64,000 nucleotides of DNA from Labilibaculum filiforme (GCF_002843315.1 NZ_MVDD01000004.1:62001-126000); one strand, 5' to 3'. Positions 1 to 9,654 are shown, counted from the stretch's first letter. Notes: generated by a model from the sequence alone, not told the origin. Numbers and translations are program-made.

Positions 1-260
1 ACAAAATACCAATAGGTATGTTCTCCGTGTCTTTCAGCATACACGAAGGGGATTAAAGCTAACTGATTACTTGCATCTAAATCTCTAAGAACTAAACGAA
101 TTGGCAATCCTTTTTTTACATCTTTTGCAAATATTCCAGCTTGAATAAAAGCAGGCATCAAATTTTTTACTGGCACGATGGTAATTGATGCATTTGTCTT
201 AAAATATTCCTCAATTACTGTGTTTATCTTTTCTACTTGGGAAAGATCTTTCATATTCAT
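1..260 (-). CDS. partial hypothetical protein (N-terminal 86 residues)
   Basis: An open frame runs off the left edge of the window. The start is ATG at 258-260 (minus strand); a second in-frame ATG lies two codons later (252-254). The visible protein begins MNMKDLSQVEKINTVIEEYF and continues with mixed alpha/beta character and no signal peptide or membrane segment, ending in an aromatic stretch at the edge. I do not recognise the family. A TAnnTTTG promoter element about 120 bases upstream on the same strand (382-389) supports it being a real gene. The 3' end and full length cannot be seen. Confidence 0.6.
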   Translation of the reverse strand, partial: MNMKDLSQVEKINTVIEEYFKTNASITIVPVKNLMPAFIQAGIFAKDVKKGLPIRLVLRDLDASNQLALIPFVYAERHGEHTYWYF

Positions 261-771
261 GTTACTTAATTGTATATCGACTAATTGTGCTTATCTCTTT
301 AATTAGGAGAAAAACACTCTCTGTAACCACCAAATTATTGCAAGCTAAGAGAAATTCTTCTTTTTTTATCCTTGCGGAGTGCAAAGATAGATTTAAATTT
401 ACAGATAAAAGCTATCCTTCTTCCGGTTCCCAATATGGTTTCTAGTAAAGCTCCTAAAAAATAGAAAGTAGAAATTAAATCATCCTTTCTCGAAGTGTCT
501 ATTCCTAAACCCACTACTCGTCTATTATAAATAAATATTCGCATCAGCATTAAAATAAAGCTTTACTTGTTATAATAAAACAATCTAATTAAAACCTTTA
601 ATATACTTGTTACTAGCACTATAATTTCTTAGCGTTATAAAAAATAGAATCGTAGAAATTAATATGCGATATGCGTATCTTTTACTCTTTATGAGCGTAT
701 AGTAATACTTAGCATTTTAGTTGGGGTAATATAGTAATGACTTACTCCTATATCGCTATAAAAAAATAATT
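261..771. other. AT-rich divergent intergenic region
   Basis: 511 bases between two divergent genes. It holds a likely minus-strand promoter (382-389). A 71-codon minus-strand open frame (335-550) covers this promoter and has an unlikely composition, so I do not treat it as a gene. No clear promoter was identified for the plus-strand kinase. Confidence 0.5.
382..389 (-). promoter_or_regulatory. Bacteroidota-type -7 element (TATCTTTG)
   Basis: Read on the minus strand this is TATCTTTG followed by GCACTCCGC, matching the TAnnTTTG -7 consensus of the Bacteroidota primary sigma factor. It would drive the partial gene that starts at 260, leaving a leader of about 115 nt. No convincing -33 TTG was located. 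Confidence 0.45.
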
Positions 772-3700
772 ATGAGAACAAGAAGTGATTGGCGAGTATT
801 GTTATTATTTATGGTAGGTATCCTAAGTACGTTTTTAGCCACATTCTTTATTAAATTAGATATTGATAAAATTAACGAAACAGAATTTGGTTTTGAGTGT
901 AAGGAAATTTCAAATAGAACAGATCTGCGACTACATGCTCATGCCCGATTGTTACAAAGTGGGGTTGCTTTTTGGAGCGCTTCCGATATGGTAGAGCGTG
1001 ACGATTGGCGCGAATTTGTAACAAAATCTAAAATTAAGGAGGATTTACCTGGAATTTTAGGCACTGGATTTTCAAAACTAATTCGGTCGAAAGATCTGGA
1101 AGAACATTGCAAACAAGTTAGAAATACAGGCTTCCCCGATTACAAAGTTTGGCCTGAACAAAAAAGAGATACTTATACCTCCATTGTTCTATTGGAACCA
1201 TTCAACGAACAAAATTTACGTGCTTTTGGTTACGATATGATGACCGAACCTGTGCGCAGAAACGCAATGGAACGAGCTCGTGATGAAGATATCGCTGCTC
1301 TTTCGGGAAAAGTACTGTTGGTACAGGAAACGGATACGGATGTTCAGGCAGGAAACCTTATGTATGTTCCAGTCTATAAAAAAGGAATGCCAACCACCAA
1401 TTTGAAAGAGCGTCGAGCGGCTATTATTGGCTGGATATATAGCCCTTATCGTATGAACGACCTAGTTCGGGGGATATTAGACGATTGGGATTTTAAAAAG
1501 GAGGAAAGAACACTACATCTAAGCATTTACGATGGATTGGATTGTAACAGTAGATCGCTCCTATTCGCGTCTGCCGATACAAAAACCTTACAAGACTCAA
1601 CAGAAATACGTTTCACCTCCAAATCAATCATCAACTTTAACGGTCATAACTGGAGTTTGATATTTGCTCAAGAAAAAGGGAATGTATTTACGGATTACAT
1701 TGCGGCGTGGACCGTTTTTTTTGGGGGAATAGTTATTAGTATTCTCTTACTTTTCCTTGCTAGATCCTTAATTGACACAAAATACCAAGCGCAAAAAATA
1801 GCGGAAAGTCTAACCTTTGAGTTAAAGGAAAACGAAAGACAGCTAAATCAATCACAAAAAATAGCCAACTTAGGACGCTACTCTTTAGATATTCTTTCGG
1901 GACATTGGTCCAGCTCAAAAGTACTTGATGGAATTCTTGGCATTGAACCAAAAGAAAGTCATTCTGTTGATGTATGGCTAGATCTTTTGCATGCCGATCA
2001 TCGCGACCAGCTAGAAATCTATCTGAAAGAAACAATCACGGATAAACGTTTTTTCGATAGAGAGTACAAAATCGTTAGAAATATAGATAAACAGGTGCGT
2101 TGGGTACATGGACTGGGACAACTTGAATTGGATGAAAAAAGTAGGCCATTAAGAATGATTGGCACCATGCGAGATATCACAGAACGAAAATTAGCCGAAA
2201 TAGAAATTCAAAATATCTCGAACCGTCTGCAACTAGCAACAAGCGCCGCTCATATTGGTGTTTGGGATAGAGATTTGAAAACATCTGAAATAATTTGGGA
2301 CGATACCATGTACGAAATTTTTGGTTTTACCGATATGTCCATCGATCCAACAACGGCATGGGAAACAGCACTACATCCCGAAGATAAAGCTAGACTGGAA
2401 TCAGAAATTGAAGAAGCTATCAATGGCAAAAAAGAATACCATACTGAATTTAGAGTGGTTTGGCCTGATAAAACCATACATTATGTAAGAGGATATGGAA
2501 TTGTTAGTTTTGATGAAGAGGAGAACCCAGTTCGAATTCTTGGAATTGATATGGACATTACGGAACAAAAACAAGCCAACGAGTTAATTAAAAAACATCA
2601 GGAAAATTTAGAAATTAAGGTTGCCGAACGTACTAAAGAACTAACCATTTCTGAACAAAAATTAAAAAGGAGTTTTAAAGAAATTACCGATTACAAATTT
2701 GCTTTAGATGAATCAAGCATAGTGGCAATAACAGATAATAAAGGAACGATTAACTATGTAAACGATCTATTTTGTAGTATTTCCAAATTTAGCGAAACTG
2801 AATTAATTGGTCAGAATCATCGTATTATCAATTCTGGATATCATCCCAAAAGCTTTTTTATCGACTTATGGCATACCATCGCCAATGGAAATGTATGGAG
2901 AGGGGAAATTAAAAACAAAGCCAAAGATGGAAGTATTTATTGGGTAGACTCCACCATTGTACCATTTCTGGATGAAAAGGGAAAACCTTATCAGTACATG
3001 GCGGTACGATTCGATATCACTACCAAAAAAATTACGGAAGAGGCTATTATTAGTGCAAAAGAAGCCGCCGATTTGGCCAACCGAGCAAAAAGTGAATTTT
3101 TGGCCAATATGAGTCATGAAATTCGTACTCCTATGAATGCGGTGATCGGATTTTCGGAATTGCTTGCTAAATCGGTTAAAAATGAAAAGCAACTTTCGCA
3201 AGTTGAATCGATACGCAGCAGTGGTAAAAACTTACTTAAAATAATTAATGATATTCTGGATCTTTCGAAAATAGAAGCCGGTAAAATTGATATTTTACCT
3301 GTAGTGATAAATCTTCCGGCATTAATGAGCGAAATCAAAAACATGTTTGTTCAAATCGCAAAAGAAAAACAGATTTATTTTACGGTGGAATACGAAAGTG
3401 TAATTCCTAAATTGCTAATGCTCGATGAAGTTCGGATACGTCAAATTCTATTTAATTTAATTGGGAACGCTATTAAATTTACGGATAAAGGACATGTTAT
3501 TGTAACTGTTGATGCCCAACATACATCACCTATTAAAGATAAATTAGATTTATTATTTCGAGTAGAAGATACTGGTATAGGAATTCCTACCAATCAGCAA
3601 GAAATGATCTTTGAGCCTTTCAGTCAGCAAGAGAATCAAAGTTCAAAATACGGAGGCACTGGTTTGGGCTTATCGATTACCAAAAAATTGATCGAAAAAA

Positions 3701-4536
3701 TGGACGGAAGCATCCGTTTGGAAAGTAAAATTGGTGAAGGAAGTAGTTTTTCTGTGCTAATTCAAAATATTACCATATGCGCTGATGATATTGAAATTGC
3801 TGATGATACTTTCGATCATACAGGAATTGAATTTAAAGCTGCTAAAATTTTATTGGCCGATGACAATTCTGAAAATAGAAAACTAATTAAGGATTTATTA
3901 GACTGCTCTCCAATACATTTTTTCGAAGCTGTAAATGGTAAGGAAGCTGTAAATATAGCTTCGAAAGAGCTTCCCGATCTTATTTTTATGGATTTGCGTA
4001 TGCCTATAATGGATGGTTACGAAGCAACCGAAATACTCAGACAAAACTCCAAAACTAAAGCAATACCGGTATTTGCAATTTCTGCCTCTACCCGTAAAAT
4101 TATGCGGGAAGGTAGGTCCAAAAATATTTTTAATGAATACCTTATGAAACCTTTAAATGTTTCTGATTTATTTCAAAAAATGCAAAACTACCTTGCTTAC
4201 AAAACACCAGAGATAATTGCTCCGGTAAAATCTCCTAAAAAAAGCATACACCTTAATAAAGAACAAATTCAGCAACTACCAAACCTTATATTTATTCTTG
4301 ATAATCAACTTATTCCCATGCATGCAAAAATAAGTAAATCACAGATGATCGATCATATTGAGAAATTTGGAAAAGAATTAAAAAAACTTGCCGAAGATTA
4401 TAAAATTGAGTTTCTTAGTAATTATGCCAAGGAAATTTGCCGTTTTGTTGATAACTTTGAAATAGACAAACTAAGCCAATCATTGAAACGATTTCCTAGC
4501 ATTACAGAGCAACTGAAAAATTATACCTCTAAATAA
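772..4536 (+). CDS. hybrid sensor histidine kinase, CHASE-PAS-PAS-PAS-HisKA-HATPase-REC
   Basis: Membrane sensor kinase of 1254 residues. Order: TM at about 8-28; extracytoplasmic CHASE domain at about 80-250 with the typical YDMMTEPVRRNAMERARD segment; second TM at about 310-335; three PAS domains (about 360-475, 485-605, 640-760) each ending in a D-I/M-T motif; HisKA with phosphoacceptor His782 in SHEIRTPMN; HATPase with N box (NAIKFTDKG), DTGIGIP and GTGLGLS; receiver domain at about 1025-1145 with phosphoacceptor Asp1074 (MDLRMPIMDG). The last 110 residues are helical and may be an HPt-like or connector segment, though no clear HPt His motif was identified. It lies seven bases before a second REC-kinase, so both probably form one phosphorelay. 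CHASE ligands are small extracellular molecules in known cases; the ligand here is unknown. Confidence 0.93.
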   Translation: MRTRSDWRVLLLFMVGILSTFLATFFIKLDIDKINETEFGFECKEISNRTDLRLHAHARLLQSGVAFWSASDMVERDDWREFVTKSKIKEDLPGILGTGFSKLIRSKDLEEHCKQVRNTGFPDYKVWPEQKRDTYTSIVLLEPFNEQNLRAFGYDMMTEPVRRNAMERARDEDIAALSGKVLLVQETDTDVQAGNLMYVPVYKKGMPTTNLKERRAAIIGWIYSPYRMNDLVRGILDDWDFKKEERTLHLSIYDGLDCNSRSLLFASADTKTLQDSTEIRFTSKSIINFNGHNWSLIFAQEKGNVFTDYIAAWTVFFGGIVISILLLFLARSLIDTKYQAQKIAESLTFELKENERQLNQSQKIANLGRYSLDILSGHWSSSKVLDGILGIEPKESHSVDVWLDLLHADHRDQLEIYLKETITDKRFFDREYKIVRNIDKQVRWVHGLGQLELDEKSRPLRMIGTMRDITERKLAEIEIQNISNRLQLATSAAHIGVWDRDLKTSEIIWDDTMYEIFGFTDMSIDPTTAWETALHPEDKARLESEIEEAINGKKEYHTEFRVVWPDKTIHYVRGYGIVSFDEEENPVRILGIDMDITEQKQANELIKKHQENLEIKVAERTKELTISEQKLKRSFKEITDYKFALDESSIVAITDNKGTINYVNDLFCSISKFSETELIGQNHRIINSGYHPKSFFIDLWHTIANGNVWRGEIKNKAKDGSIYWVDSTIVPFLDEKGKPYQYMAVRFDITTKKITEEAIISAKEAADLANRAKSEFLANMSHEIRTPMNAVIGFSELLAKSVKNEKQLSQVESIRSSGKNLLKIINDILDLSKIEAGKIDILPVVINLPALMSEIKNMFVQIAKEKQIYFTVEYESVIPKLLMLDEVRIRQILFNLIGNAIKFTDKGHVIVTVDAQHTSPIKDKLDLLFRVEDTGIGIPTNQQEMIFEPFSQQENQSSKYGGTGLGLSITKKLIEKMDGSIRLESKIGEGSSFSVLIQNITICADDIEIADDTFDHTGIEFKAAKILLADDNSENRKLIKDLLDCSPIHFFEAVNGKEAVNIASKELPDLIFMDLRMPIMDGYEATEILRQNSKTKAIPVFAISASTRKIMREGRSKNIFNEYLMKPLNVSDLFQKMQNYLAYKTPEIIAPVKSPKKSIHLNKEQIQQLPNLIFILDNQLIPMHAKISKSQMIDHIEKFGKELKKLAEDYKIEFLSNYAKEICRFVDNFEIDKLSQSLKRFPSITEQLKNYTSK

Positions 4537-4543
4537 AACGTAC

Positions 4544-5728
4544 ATGAATACTGGTAATGAAAACCCAAAAATAAATATTTTAGCGGTTGATGATAATCCG
4601 AAAAACATTCAGGTACTTGGTAGCATTCTGCGAGATGCCGGATATTCTATAGGATTTGCTTACGATGGACAACAAGCGCTTACTATTTTAGAGGAATCAC
4701 CTAATTTCGATTTAGTGCTTTTAGATATTAACATGCCCATAATGAATGGATTGGAGGCATGTGTGGCGATGCGCAAAAATGAAATTCTAAAAGAAATTCC
4801 AGTCATTTTTCTTACCGCCTTAAACGATACTAAAGATGTTATTGCAGGTTTTGAAGCAGGTGGACAAGACTATGTTACCAAACCATTTAGCTCCAATGAA
4901 ATTTTGTCGCGGGTTAAAACTCATGTAGAATTAAAACGAAGTAAAGATCAACTTAAGAAAGTAAACCAATGGCTTGAAGAAAAAGTAGAAGAACGAACCC
5001 AAGCTCTTCAAGAATCCCATCTCAAATTAGAAAAAGCCTATCAGGAACTAAAAGTTCTCGATCAATCAAAATCAGATTTTTTAGCAATGATTAGTCATCA
5101 AATTAATACTCCATTAAATGGAATTCTTGGATTTATCGATATCTTGAAAAATGAACTTACCGATCCTCACATGCAGGAAATGTTCTCTTACCTTGAAGTT
5201 TCGGCAAATAGACTCGATTCTTTTGCAAAAGTGAGTTTAAAAATAACCGAATTAAAAACCAAACAACTAGCGCTGGATAAAAGAGAAGTAAATATCGACA
5301 ACCTACTTAAATCCAGTACGGAACATCTTATTGAAAAACTCAACACAAAAAATATAAACATTCATTTCGAGGAAAGCACAAACAATAAATTTATAAATGG
5401 CGATATCGGATTACTTGAATTTAGTGTGGAAAGTATTCTTGACAATGCCATTAAATACTCACCTAATGGAAGTACTATTCAGGTGAAAATTGATACCGAT
5501 CAAAAACAAACACGCATTTCCTTTATCGATCAGGGAATTGGATTTGATTCCGAAACTATTAAAAACTTATTTGCTCTATTTTCGCAAGGTCCTGAGTATT
5601 CCGACCAAAATAAAGGCCTGGACTTGGCTTTGGTGAGATTAATTATGGATGCTCACCATGGAGAAATTGAAGCCACCAATAACAAGGACAAAGGAGCTAA
5701 TGTCAGCTTAATTTTTCCTGCGCGATAA
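4544..5728 (+). CDS. response regulator-histidine kinase hybrid (REC-HisKA-HATPase)
   Basis: Soluble 394-residue protein. Receiver domain at about 9-128 with VDDN and phosphoacceptor Asp61 (LLDINMP) and the conserved T-K-P near the end; a coiled-coil linker at about 130-170; HisKA with His185 in ISHQINTPLNG; HATPase with N box DNAIKYSPNG and D-Q-G-I-G-F. The residue after the phosphoacceptor His is Gln rather than the usual Glu, and the G2 box reads GLDLAL instead of GLGLAI, so kinase activity may be reduced. Seven bases from the upstream hybrid kinase, with no DNA-binding output domain in either: together they look like a multi-step phosphorelay whose final target is elsewhere. Confidence 0.9.
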   Translation: MNTGNENPKINILAVDDNPKNIQVLGSILRDAGYSIGFAYDGQQALTILEESPNFDLVLLDINMPIMNGLEACVAMRKNEILKEIPVIFLTALNDTKDVIAGFEAGGQDYVTKPFSSNEILSRVKTHVELKRSKDQLKKVNQWLEEKVEERTQALQESHLKLEKAYQELKVLDQSKSDFLAMISHQINTPLNGILGFIDILKNELTDPHMQEMFSYLEVSANRLDSFAKVSLKITELKTKQLALDKREVNIDNLLKSSTEHLIEKLNTKNINIHFEESTNNKFINGDIGLLEFSVESILDNAIKYSPNGSTIQVKIDTDQKQTRISFIDQGIGFDSETIKNLFALFSQGPEYSDQNKGLDLALVRLIMDAHHGEIEATNNKDKGANVSLIFPAR

Positions 5729-5799
5729 GTTTCCATATATCTTAAATAGAAATGGTATAAATTTTTATTCAAAATTGTAAAAATGTAGTTTCTAGTTTG

Positions 5800-5807
5800 T
5801 AGATTTG
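5800..5807 (+). promoter_or_regulatory. -7 element (TAGATTTG)
   Basis: TAGATTTG matches TAnnTTTG, with a TTG at 5775-5777 at a spacing of 22 that could serve as the -33 element. It lies in the 233-base gap after the kinase operon and would drive the small exported protein starting near 5962. Confidence 0.5.
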
Positions 5808-5961
5808 CAAGCACCAAAAAGCAATATCATTACAAAAATAGGACGGCTTTTTTTTGACGAACAGAAGTATTGACAGAATAAATATTAGAAAATACCTACT
5901 TACACAAACACAACCTCTCAAGTTGTTTGTTTGATTAAATGTACAAGTAACAATACCAACA

Positions 5962-6333
5962 TTGAATAGGCTTTTAAAATACTCACTAGCAATTTTACTC
6001 GTAACAATCTTTTACTTTGTTACAAGCCAAACTAGTATTTCGTCAACACAGCCAGATTTAAAAGATTTATCATCACATTCTTTTGAGAACTATTTAACAA
6101 AAACGGCCAACGCTCCTTATTGTCAAATTCCTCAAATAGAAAATCTAGCCGAAAGCCTGAATTGTTTTTCCAGCAAAAACATACAAGAATTTTCCCATGT
6201 TTTTCCTGTGGCTTTCGATTCTAAAAATAGAATCCTAATATCAGAAAATTCTCACTATTTCAATCTTGCGAGAATTCTCATTATTCAATACCGAAAATCA
6301 GATCTGATTTTTCCTTTCCATTATTTCTGGTAA
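5962..6333 (+). CDS. small exported or membrane-anchored protein of unknown function
   Basis: 123 residues, with TTG as the only plausible start (no ATG precedes the hydrophobic segment). Residues 1-26 form a signal peptide or anchor (basic N-R-L-L-K, then a hydrophobic stretch up to TSQTS). The rest is Ser/Asn-rich with two Cys (positions near 54 and 68) and ends in the aromatic tail FPFHYFW. I do not recognise the family. It has its own promoter element at 5800-5807 and is followed after 96 bases by another membrane-protein gene. Real gene status is supported mainly by the signal-peptide pattern and codon use. Confidence 0.5.
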   Translation: MNRLLKYSLAILLVTIFYFVTSQTSISSTQPDLKDLSSHSFENYLTKTANAPYCQIPQIENLAESLNCFSSKNIQEFSHVFPVAFDSKNRILISENSHYFNLARILIIQYRKSDLIFPFHYFW

Positions 6334-6429
6334 GCATACTCGCTTAGCACTTTCGAATCTTATTATTAACGGTTTTGTTTGTCAACATTACCGAAACTTC
6401 AATGCATTAATTTTCAAAAAATAAATAGA

Positions 6430-6927
6430 ATGGAATTAGGAACAGCAATAGCCGGCATCCTTATGTTGTCGTGCTTCATCATCCCAGTTATTATACTAGG
6501 ATACATCAAAAAAAGAAACAATAAACAAATCGCAAATATCTTATCGGATATTGCAAAACAATACAATTGTCTTATCGATGAATACGAGTTTAGTGGAAAA
6601 TTTATAATCGGAATCGATAAAAACACTAAGGTTGTTTTCTTTTTTCAAAAAGAGGATCCCTACCATACAATAAAACAAATTAATCTATCTGATTTTAAAA
6701 GTGCTAAGGCACTAATCGCTAGACGTGCAAATAGTACAAAAGATAAATCAACACATATCGATAGGTTAGCATTGGCTTTTCAGCCTCTGCATAAACAGCA
6801 ATCCACTATCGAGTTGGAGTTTTACAATTCAGAAGTAAGCCTTGATCTTAACGGGGAATTGCAAACGCTAGAAAAATGGGCGGGAATAATTTCTAATCAA
6901 ATAGATAAGAAACTGCAAACAGTTTAG
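6430..6927 (+). CDS. single-pass membrane protein of unknown function
   Basis: 165 residues from the ATG at 6430; an in-frame TTG at 6379 would add 17 residues that do not look like protein N-terminus, so the ATG is preferred. One TM segment at about 5-25 followed by a basic KKRNNK stop-transfer, placing a 135-residue domain in the cytoplasm. That domain has alternating beta strands and a C-terminal helix. No family recognised. It is convergent with the gene at 7147-7662. Confidence 0.7.
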   Translation: MELGTAIAGILMLSCFIIPVIILGYIKKRNNKQIANILSDIAKQYNCLIDEYEFSGKFIIGIDKNTKVVFFFQKEDPYHTIKQINLSDFKSAKALIARRANSTKDKSTHIDRLALAFQPLHKQQSTIELEFYNSEVSLDLNGELQTLEKWAGIISNQIDKKLQTV

Positions 6928-7053
6928 CTATCTGCAACATGTAAGTAAAATGATTCTAATTTTTACGGAGCCTTTATCCAATTCTAAACAAAAAACGAGC
7001 TTTTAAATCCCGATTCATTTTGCTTCGACTCTAGCTAAACTATTTTGAGTATC

Positions 7054-7089
7054 AAAAAAAAATGAGTCCGGGAAAATTCCGGACTCATT
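7054..7089 (-). terminator. intrinsic terminator
   Basis: Perfect 11-bp stem AATGAGTCCGG / CCGGACTCATT (7061-7071 and 7079-7089) with a 7-nt loop. On the minus strand it is followed by a run of T residues (A run 7054-7062 on plus), so it ends transcription of the 7147-7662 gene. Confidence 0.85.
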
Positions 7090-7146
7090 CAAATCACTTA
7101 TATCGTTATTTAAACTTGAATTGCTCGAAAACAAAGCTTTCAATAA

Positions 7147-7662
7147 TTAAATACGCTTCATCATACCTTCTATTTCTCGTATTTGAGCTGTCAACATTTT
7201 TTGCTTGTCTAATTTCTTAGCTTCCAACAAATAATAGTTAGCCAACTTTTTATTTCGTTTAGACAATGTAATTCCAGACAAATTCAAATTCGCCATTGCT
7301 CGATCCGTATCCATTCGAAGACCTGTATTCAATGCTTTTTTAAAGTGTTTTTCAGCTGCCGAATTCTTTTGTTTTTGCGACTCAATTAAACCTGAAAGAA
7401 AATAGTAGTACGCTTCCTGAGTTTTAATCATCATTTCAGGTCTCTTTACACGTCCCAAAATTTTACTTGCAGATTGAAACTTATTTTTTCTAACAAAATA
7501 AAAAGCAAAAAGGTTCATCTCATTTTTAAAATGGAACAAAACAAATAATCCGGAAACGAAAAGTATTAAAATGCCTAAAGACACTAAAGCCTTAACAAAA
7601 AGAGCGATAGATCCTAAAAATAGAATGCCGGCGATAATTAGCCGTAAGTATTTTCTTATCAT
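7147..7662 (-). CDS. two-TM protein with TPR-like helical repeat
   Basis: 171 residues. Two closely spaced hydrophobic segments at about 6-24 and 25-45 form an N-terminal hairpin anchor. The C-terminal 120 residues are helical and look like tetratricopeptide repeats (for example AEKHFKKALNTG and ANYYLLEAKKL), suggesting a protein-protein interaction module on the cytoplasmic side. No catalytic motif. It stands alone, with an intrinsic terminator just downstream. Specific role unknown. Confidence 0.75.
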   Translation of the reverse strand: MIRKYLRLIIAGILFLGSIALFVKALVSLGILILFVSGLFVLFHFKNEMNLFAFYFVRKNKFQSASKILGRVKRPEMMIKTQEAYYYFLSGLIESQKQKNSAAEKHFKKALNTGLRMDTDRAMANLNLSGITLSKRNKKLANYYLLEAKKLDKQKMLTAQIREIEGMMKRI

Positions 7663-7962
7663 GATTGGTGTTTTTTAATTTAATGATACAAAACAAAGCA
7701 TTTTTTCAAATAAACCAAGCATTATTTTACGATGTTTTGCAATAATGGAAGCTCTAATTTATCGAAATTGACTTGTAAAATAGTTTCCTCTCCTATTATT
7801 GAGTAAACTACAATTGTAATAAATTTTAATTGTTCCTCTCCAAATTATTCTCTTCGAACATTAATTATCTATTTTTATGCAAAAAAGTCCTCTTTATCTT
7901 GTTTCGAAACAATTTTGGAAACTAATAAATTAAAGAACTCAATTTTTACCATATTATATAAA

Positions 7963-8352
7963 ATGAAAAAACACAAATTTGGATTAAAAAACGAAGAAGA
8001 AATAAAAACTTATATTGCCAAAAATAAGCTATTAGCTCAACGTAGCGAAAGCGGCTTGTACTATCTGATATCCAAGGAAGGAAAAGGCAAGCATCCTTCC
8101 TGTAATTCAAATATCACCATTAGCTACATCGGATATTTTAGCAATGGAGAAACTTTCGATTCCAATGAACGACTAGAAATTAATATGGAGGCAGTTATTC
8201 CAGGATGGACGGAAGGAATTCAGTATTTTAAAGAAGGCGGCGAAGGTATTCTATTTATTCCCTCGCGACTTGCTTATGGGAATACCGACTATGGATCTAT
8301 ACCTGCAGGTTCTGTTCTCATTTTCGATATTCAGCTTATTGAGGTTCAATAA
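7963..8352 (+). CDS. FKBP-type peptidyl-prolyl cis-trans isomerase
   Basis: 129 residues from the ATG at 7963; an in-frame TTG at 7915 gives a 16-residue extension of poor quality. The C-terminal two thirds match the FKBP fold: SYIGYFSNGETFDSN, VIPGWTEGIQYFKEGG, FIPSRLAYG, and IPAGSVLIFDIQLIE at the end. These hold the conserved aromatic and I-P-x-x-x-L positions of the active site. There is no signal peptide, so this is a cytoplasmic form, unlike many exported Bacteroidota FKBPs. It probably catalyses prolyl isomerisation as a folding helper. Single-gene unit. Confidence 0.9.
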   Translation: MKKHKFGLKNEEEIKTYIAKNKLLAQRSESGLYYLISKEGKGKHPSCNSNITISYIGYFSNGETFDSNERLEINMEAVIPGWTEGIQYFKEGGEGILFIPSRLAYGNTDYGSIPAGSVLIFDIQLIEVQ

Positions 8353-8484
8353 GCAATTTTAGCTTATTCCAGAATAATCTCGCACAAAAAGGTGTTTTTT
8401 ACAAATTTATCTTCCCACGCTATTTTACTTTTTGTGCAAGGAAATTTCTCGCAAACACTTATATATTTAGAAGATATCAGCATT

Positions 8485-8523
8485 AAAAAAAAATCCAGAC
8501 TTGTTTTTCAACCTGTCTGGATT
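8485..8523 (-). terminator. intrinsic terminator
   Basis: Stem AATCCAGAC / GTCTGGATT (8492-8500 and 8515-8523) with a T run on the minus strand (A run 8485-8493 on plus). It ends the minus-strand unit 9333-8561. Confidence 0.8.
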
Positions 8524-8560
8524 CCTTTTTATATTTTATAAGAATTTATTCTTACTAATT

Positions 8561-8857
8561 TTATTCCCCTATTGCTTTTCGAAAAGAATTTGCTTTAACT
8601 ACAAAATCTTCAAACTCTCCATATTCTATAAAACGACTTACATGTCCTCCACACTTTTTACAAATTCCTTTTATTAAAATGTCGTTCATATCATTCAAAA
8701 TATTTTCGTGAACTTCCACTCCTTCTTTACACACATCTTTACAATGCACACAATATGTACCTTCCTGTACTATATAACGATAGGCTTCCTTCTCCTCTTC
8801 GTCCAATAAAATATTTAACTGAAATTGATTTAAATATATTTCTTTTAATGCGCTCAT
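8561..8857 (-). CDS. small protein with a four-cysteine zinc-ribbon-like motif
   Basis: 98 residues, acidic, no signal peptide. Two Cys pairs, CVHC (36-39, followed by a further Cys at 43) and CKKCG (about 66-69), have the spacing of a small zinc ribbon. The family is not recognised and the partner is unknown. It lies 74 bases downstream of the 8932-9333 membrane-protein gene on the same strand, with a shared terminator after it, so the two are probably co-transcribed. Confidence 0.65.
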   Translation of the reverse strand: MSALKEIYLNQFQLNILLDEEEKEAYRYIVQEGTYCVHCKDVCKEGVEVHENILNDMNDILIKGICKKCGGHVSRFIEYGEFEDFVVKANSFRKAIGE

Positions 8858-8879
8858 TTTTTGCTTATTTGTATCGTAA

Positions 8880-8897
8880 ACAGATTAATAAATCTGT
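8880..8897. repeat. perfect inverted repeat in the 8857/8932 spacer
   Basis: ACAGATT-AATA-AATCTGT. It lies between two co-oriented genes. It could be a weak RNA hairpin or a regulator site; no adjacent T run on the minus strand makes it an obvious terminator. Confidence 0.4.
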
Positions 8898-8931
8898 ATT
8901 TTTTAATATATAATCCCGTTTCCTGTTTCTA

Positions 8932-9333
8932 TTAGAAATTTTCCTTCAACAACTTTCTGCCAGATTCTATATGCTTATCCCAAAAGTAATAAAATTCTGT
9001 GACATGCTTATTACTAGCCCAAAGCATCTTTAATAACCAGCAATTTAATATAGATAAAACTCCTGAAATAGTAAAAACAACATTCAAAAACATCGGGTAT
9101 TCAGTTGCTATTTTCTGAATAGTTACAAAACCCAAATTGGTTCCTATAATTTTATTAATATCGATAAAATTGGAACCGAATATTAGAAATGCCGACATTA
9201 TGGCCAGTACGGCAAAAAAAATTCGCAAAATTACCAATAGAAACTTCATTCGAATGATAGACTTATGCCCTGTATAAATTTTTATAAATTTACCTGCAGC
9301 TAATTTTAACCAGCTTTCAAATTCCGTTTTCAT
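8932..9333 (-). CDS. membrane protein of unknown function
   Basis: 133 residues with two clear hydrophobic segments (about 29-53 and 81-103), and a basic N-terminus and C-terminal tail that are probably cytoplasmic. No recognised domain. A -7 element at 9400-9407 supports the start. Likely first gene of a two-gene unit with the zinc-ribbon protein downstream. Confidence 0.65.
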   Translation of the reverse strand: MKTEFESWLKLAAGKFIKIYTGHKSIIRMKFLLVILRIFFAVLAIMSAFLIFGSNFIDINKIIGTNLGFVTIQKIATEYPMFLNVVFTISGVLSILNCWLLKMLWASNKHVTEFYYFWDKHIESGRKLLKENF

Positions 9334-9399
9334 CGTTTTATTTTCTAAATTTTCAATAAAAAAAAAGATCTTTTTTCAATTGATTTTTAAAACCGAGCA

Positions 9400-9407
9400 C
9401 AAAAGTA
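9400..9407 (-). promoter_or_regulatory. -7 element (TACTTTTG)
   Basis: Minus-strand TACTTTTG fits TAnnTTTG and lies 67 bases upstream of the ATG at 9333. Confidence 0.5.
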
Positions 9408-9646
9408 ACAAAACATTCATAAAAAAGAAATTATGTTGAAGATAAATTCTTCGGTAAAGCAAAAAATAAAATATTAATTCCTGATATGCACTTCCTTAAT
9501 AAATTTTAACTTAATCAATCAAAATTATTTTTTGTGCTTATAGTAAGTGAATAAAACACTTTTTTTCTATTTGTCATAAGTTAGCACTTTAAAGCTTTCA
9601 TCGATAAAATAAGACTTAAAACTCTTTTTCTATTCGTATTCCTGAT

Positions 9647-9654
9647 TATCTTTG
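9647..9654 (+). promoter_or_regulatory. pyrD -7 element (TATCTTTG)
   Basis: TATCTTTG, the exact form most often seen in this window, 18 bases upstream of the pyrD ATG. It implies a very short leader. Confidence 0.6.

Noticed and set aside
335-550. 71-codon minus-strand open frame
   Set aside because: It covers a promoter element and its composition is unlike protein; there is no homology that I can recognise.
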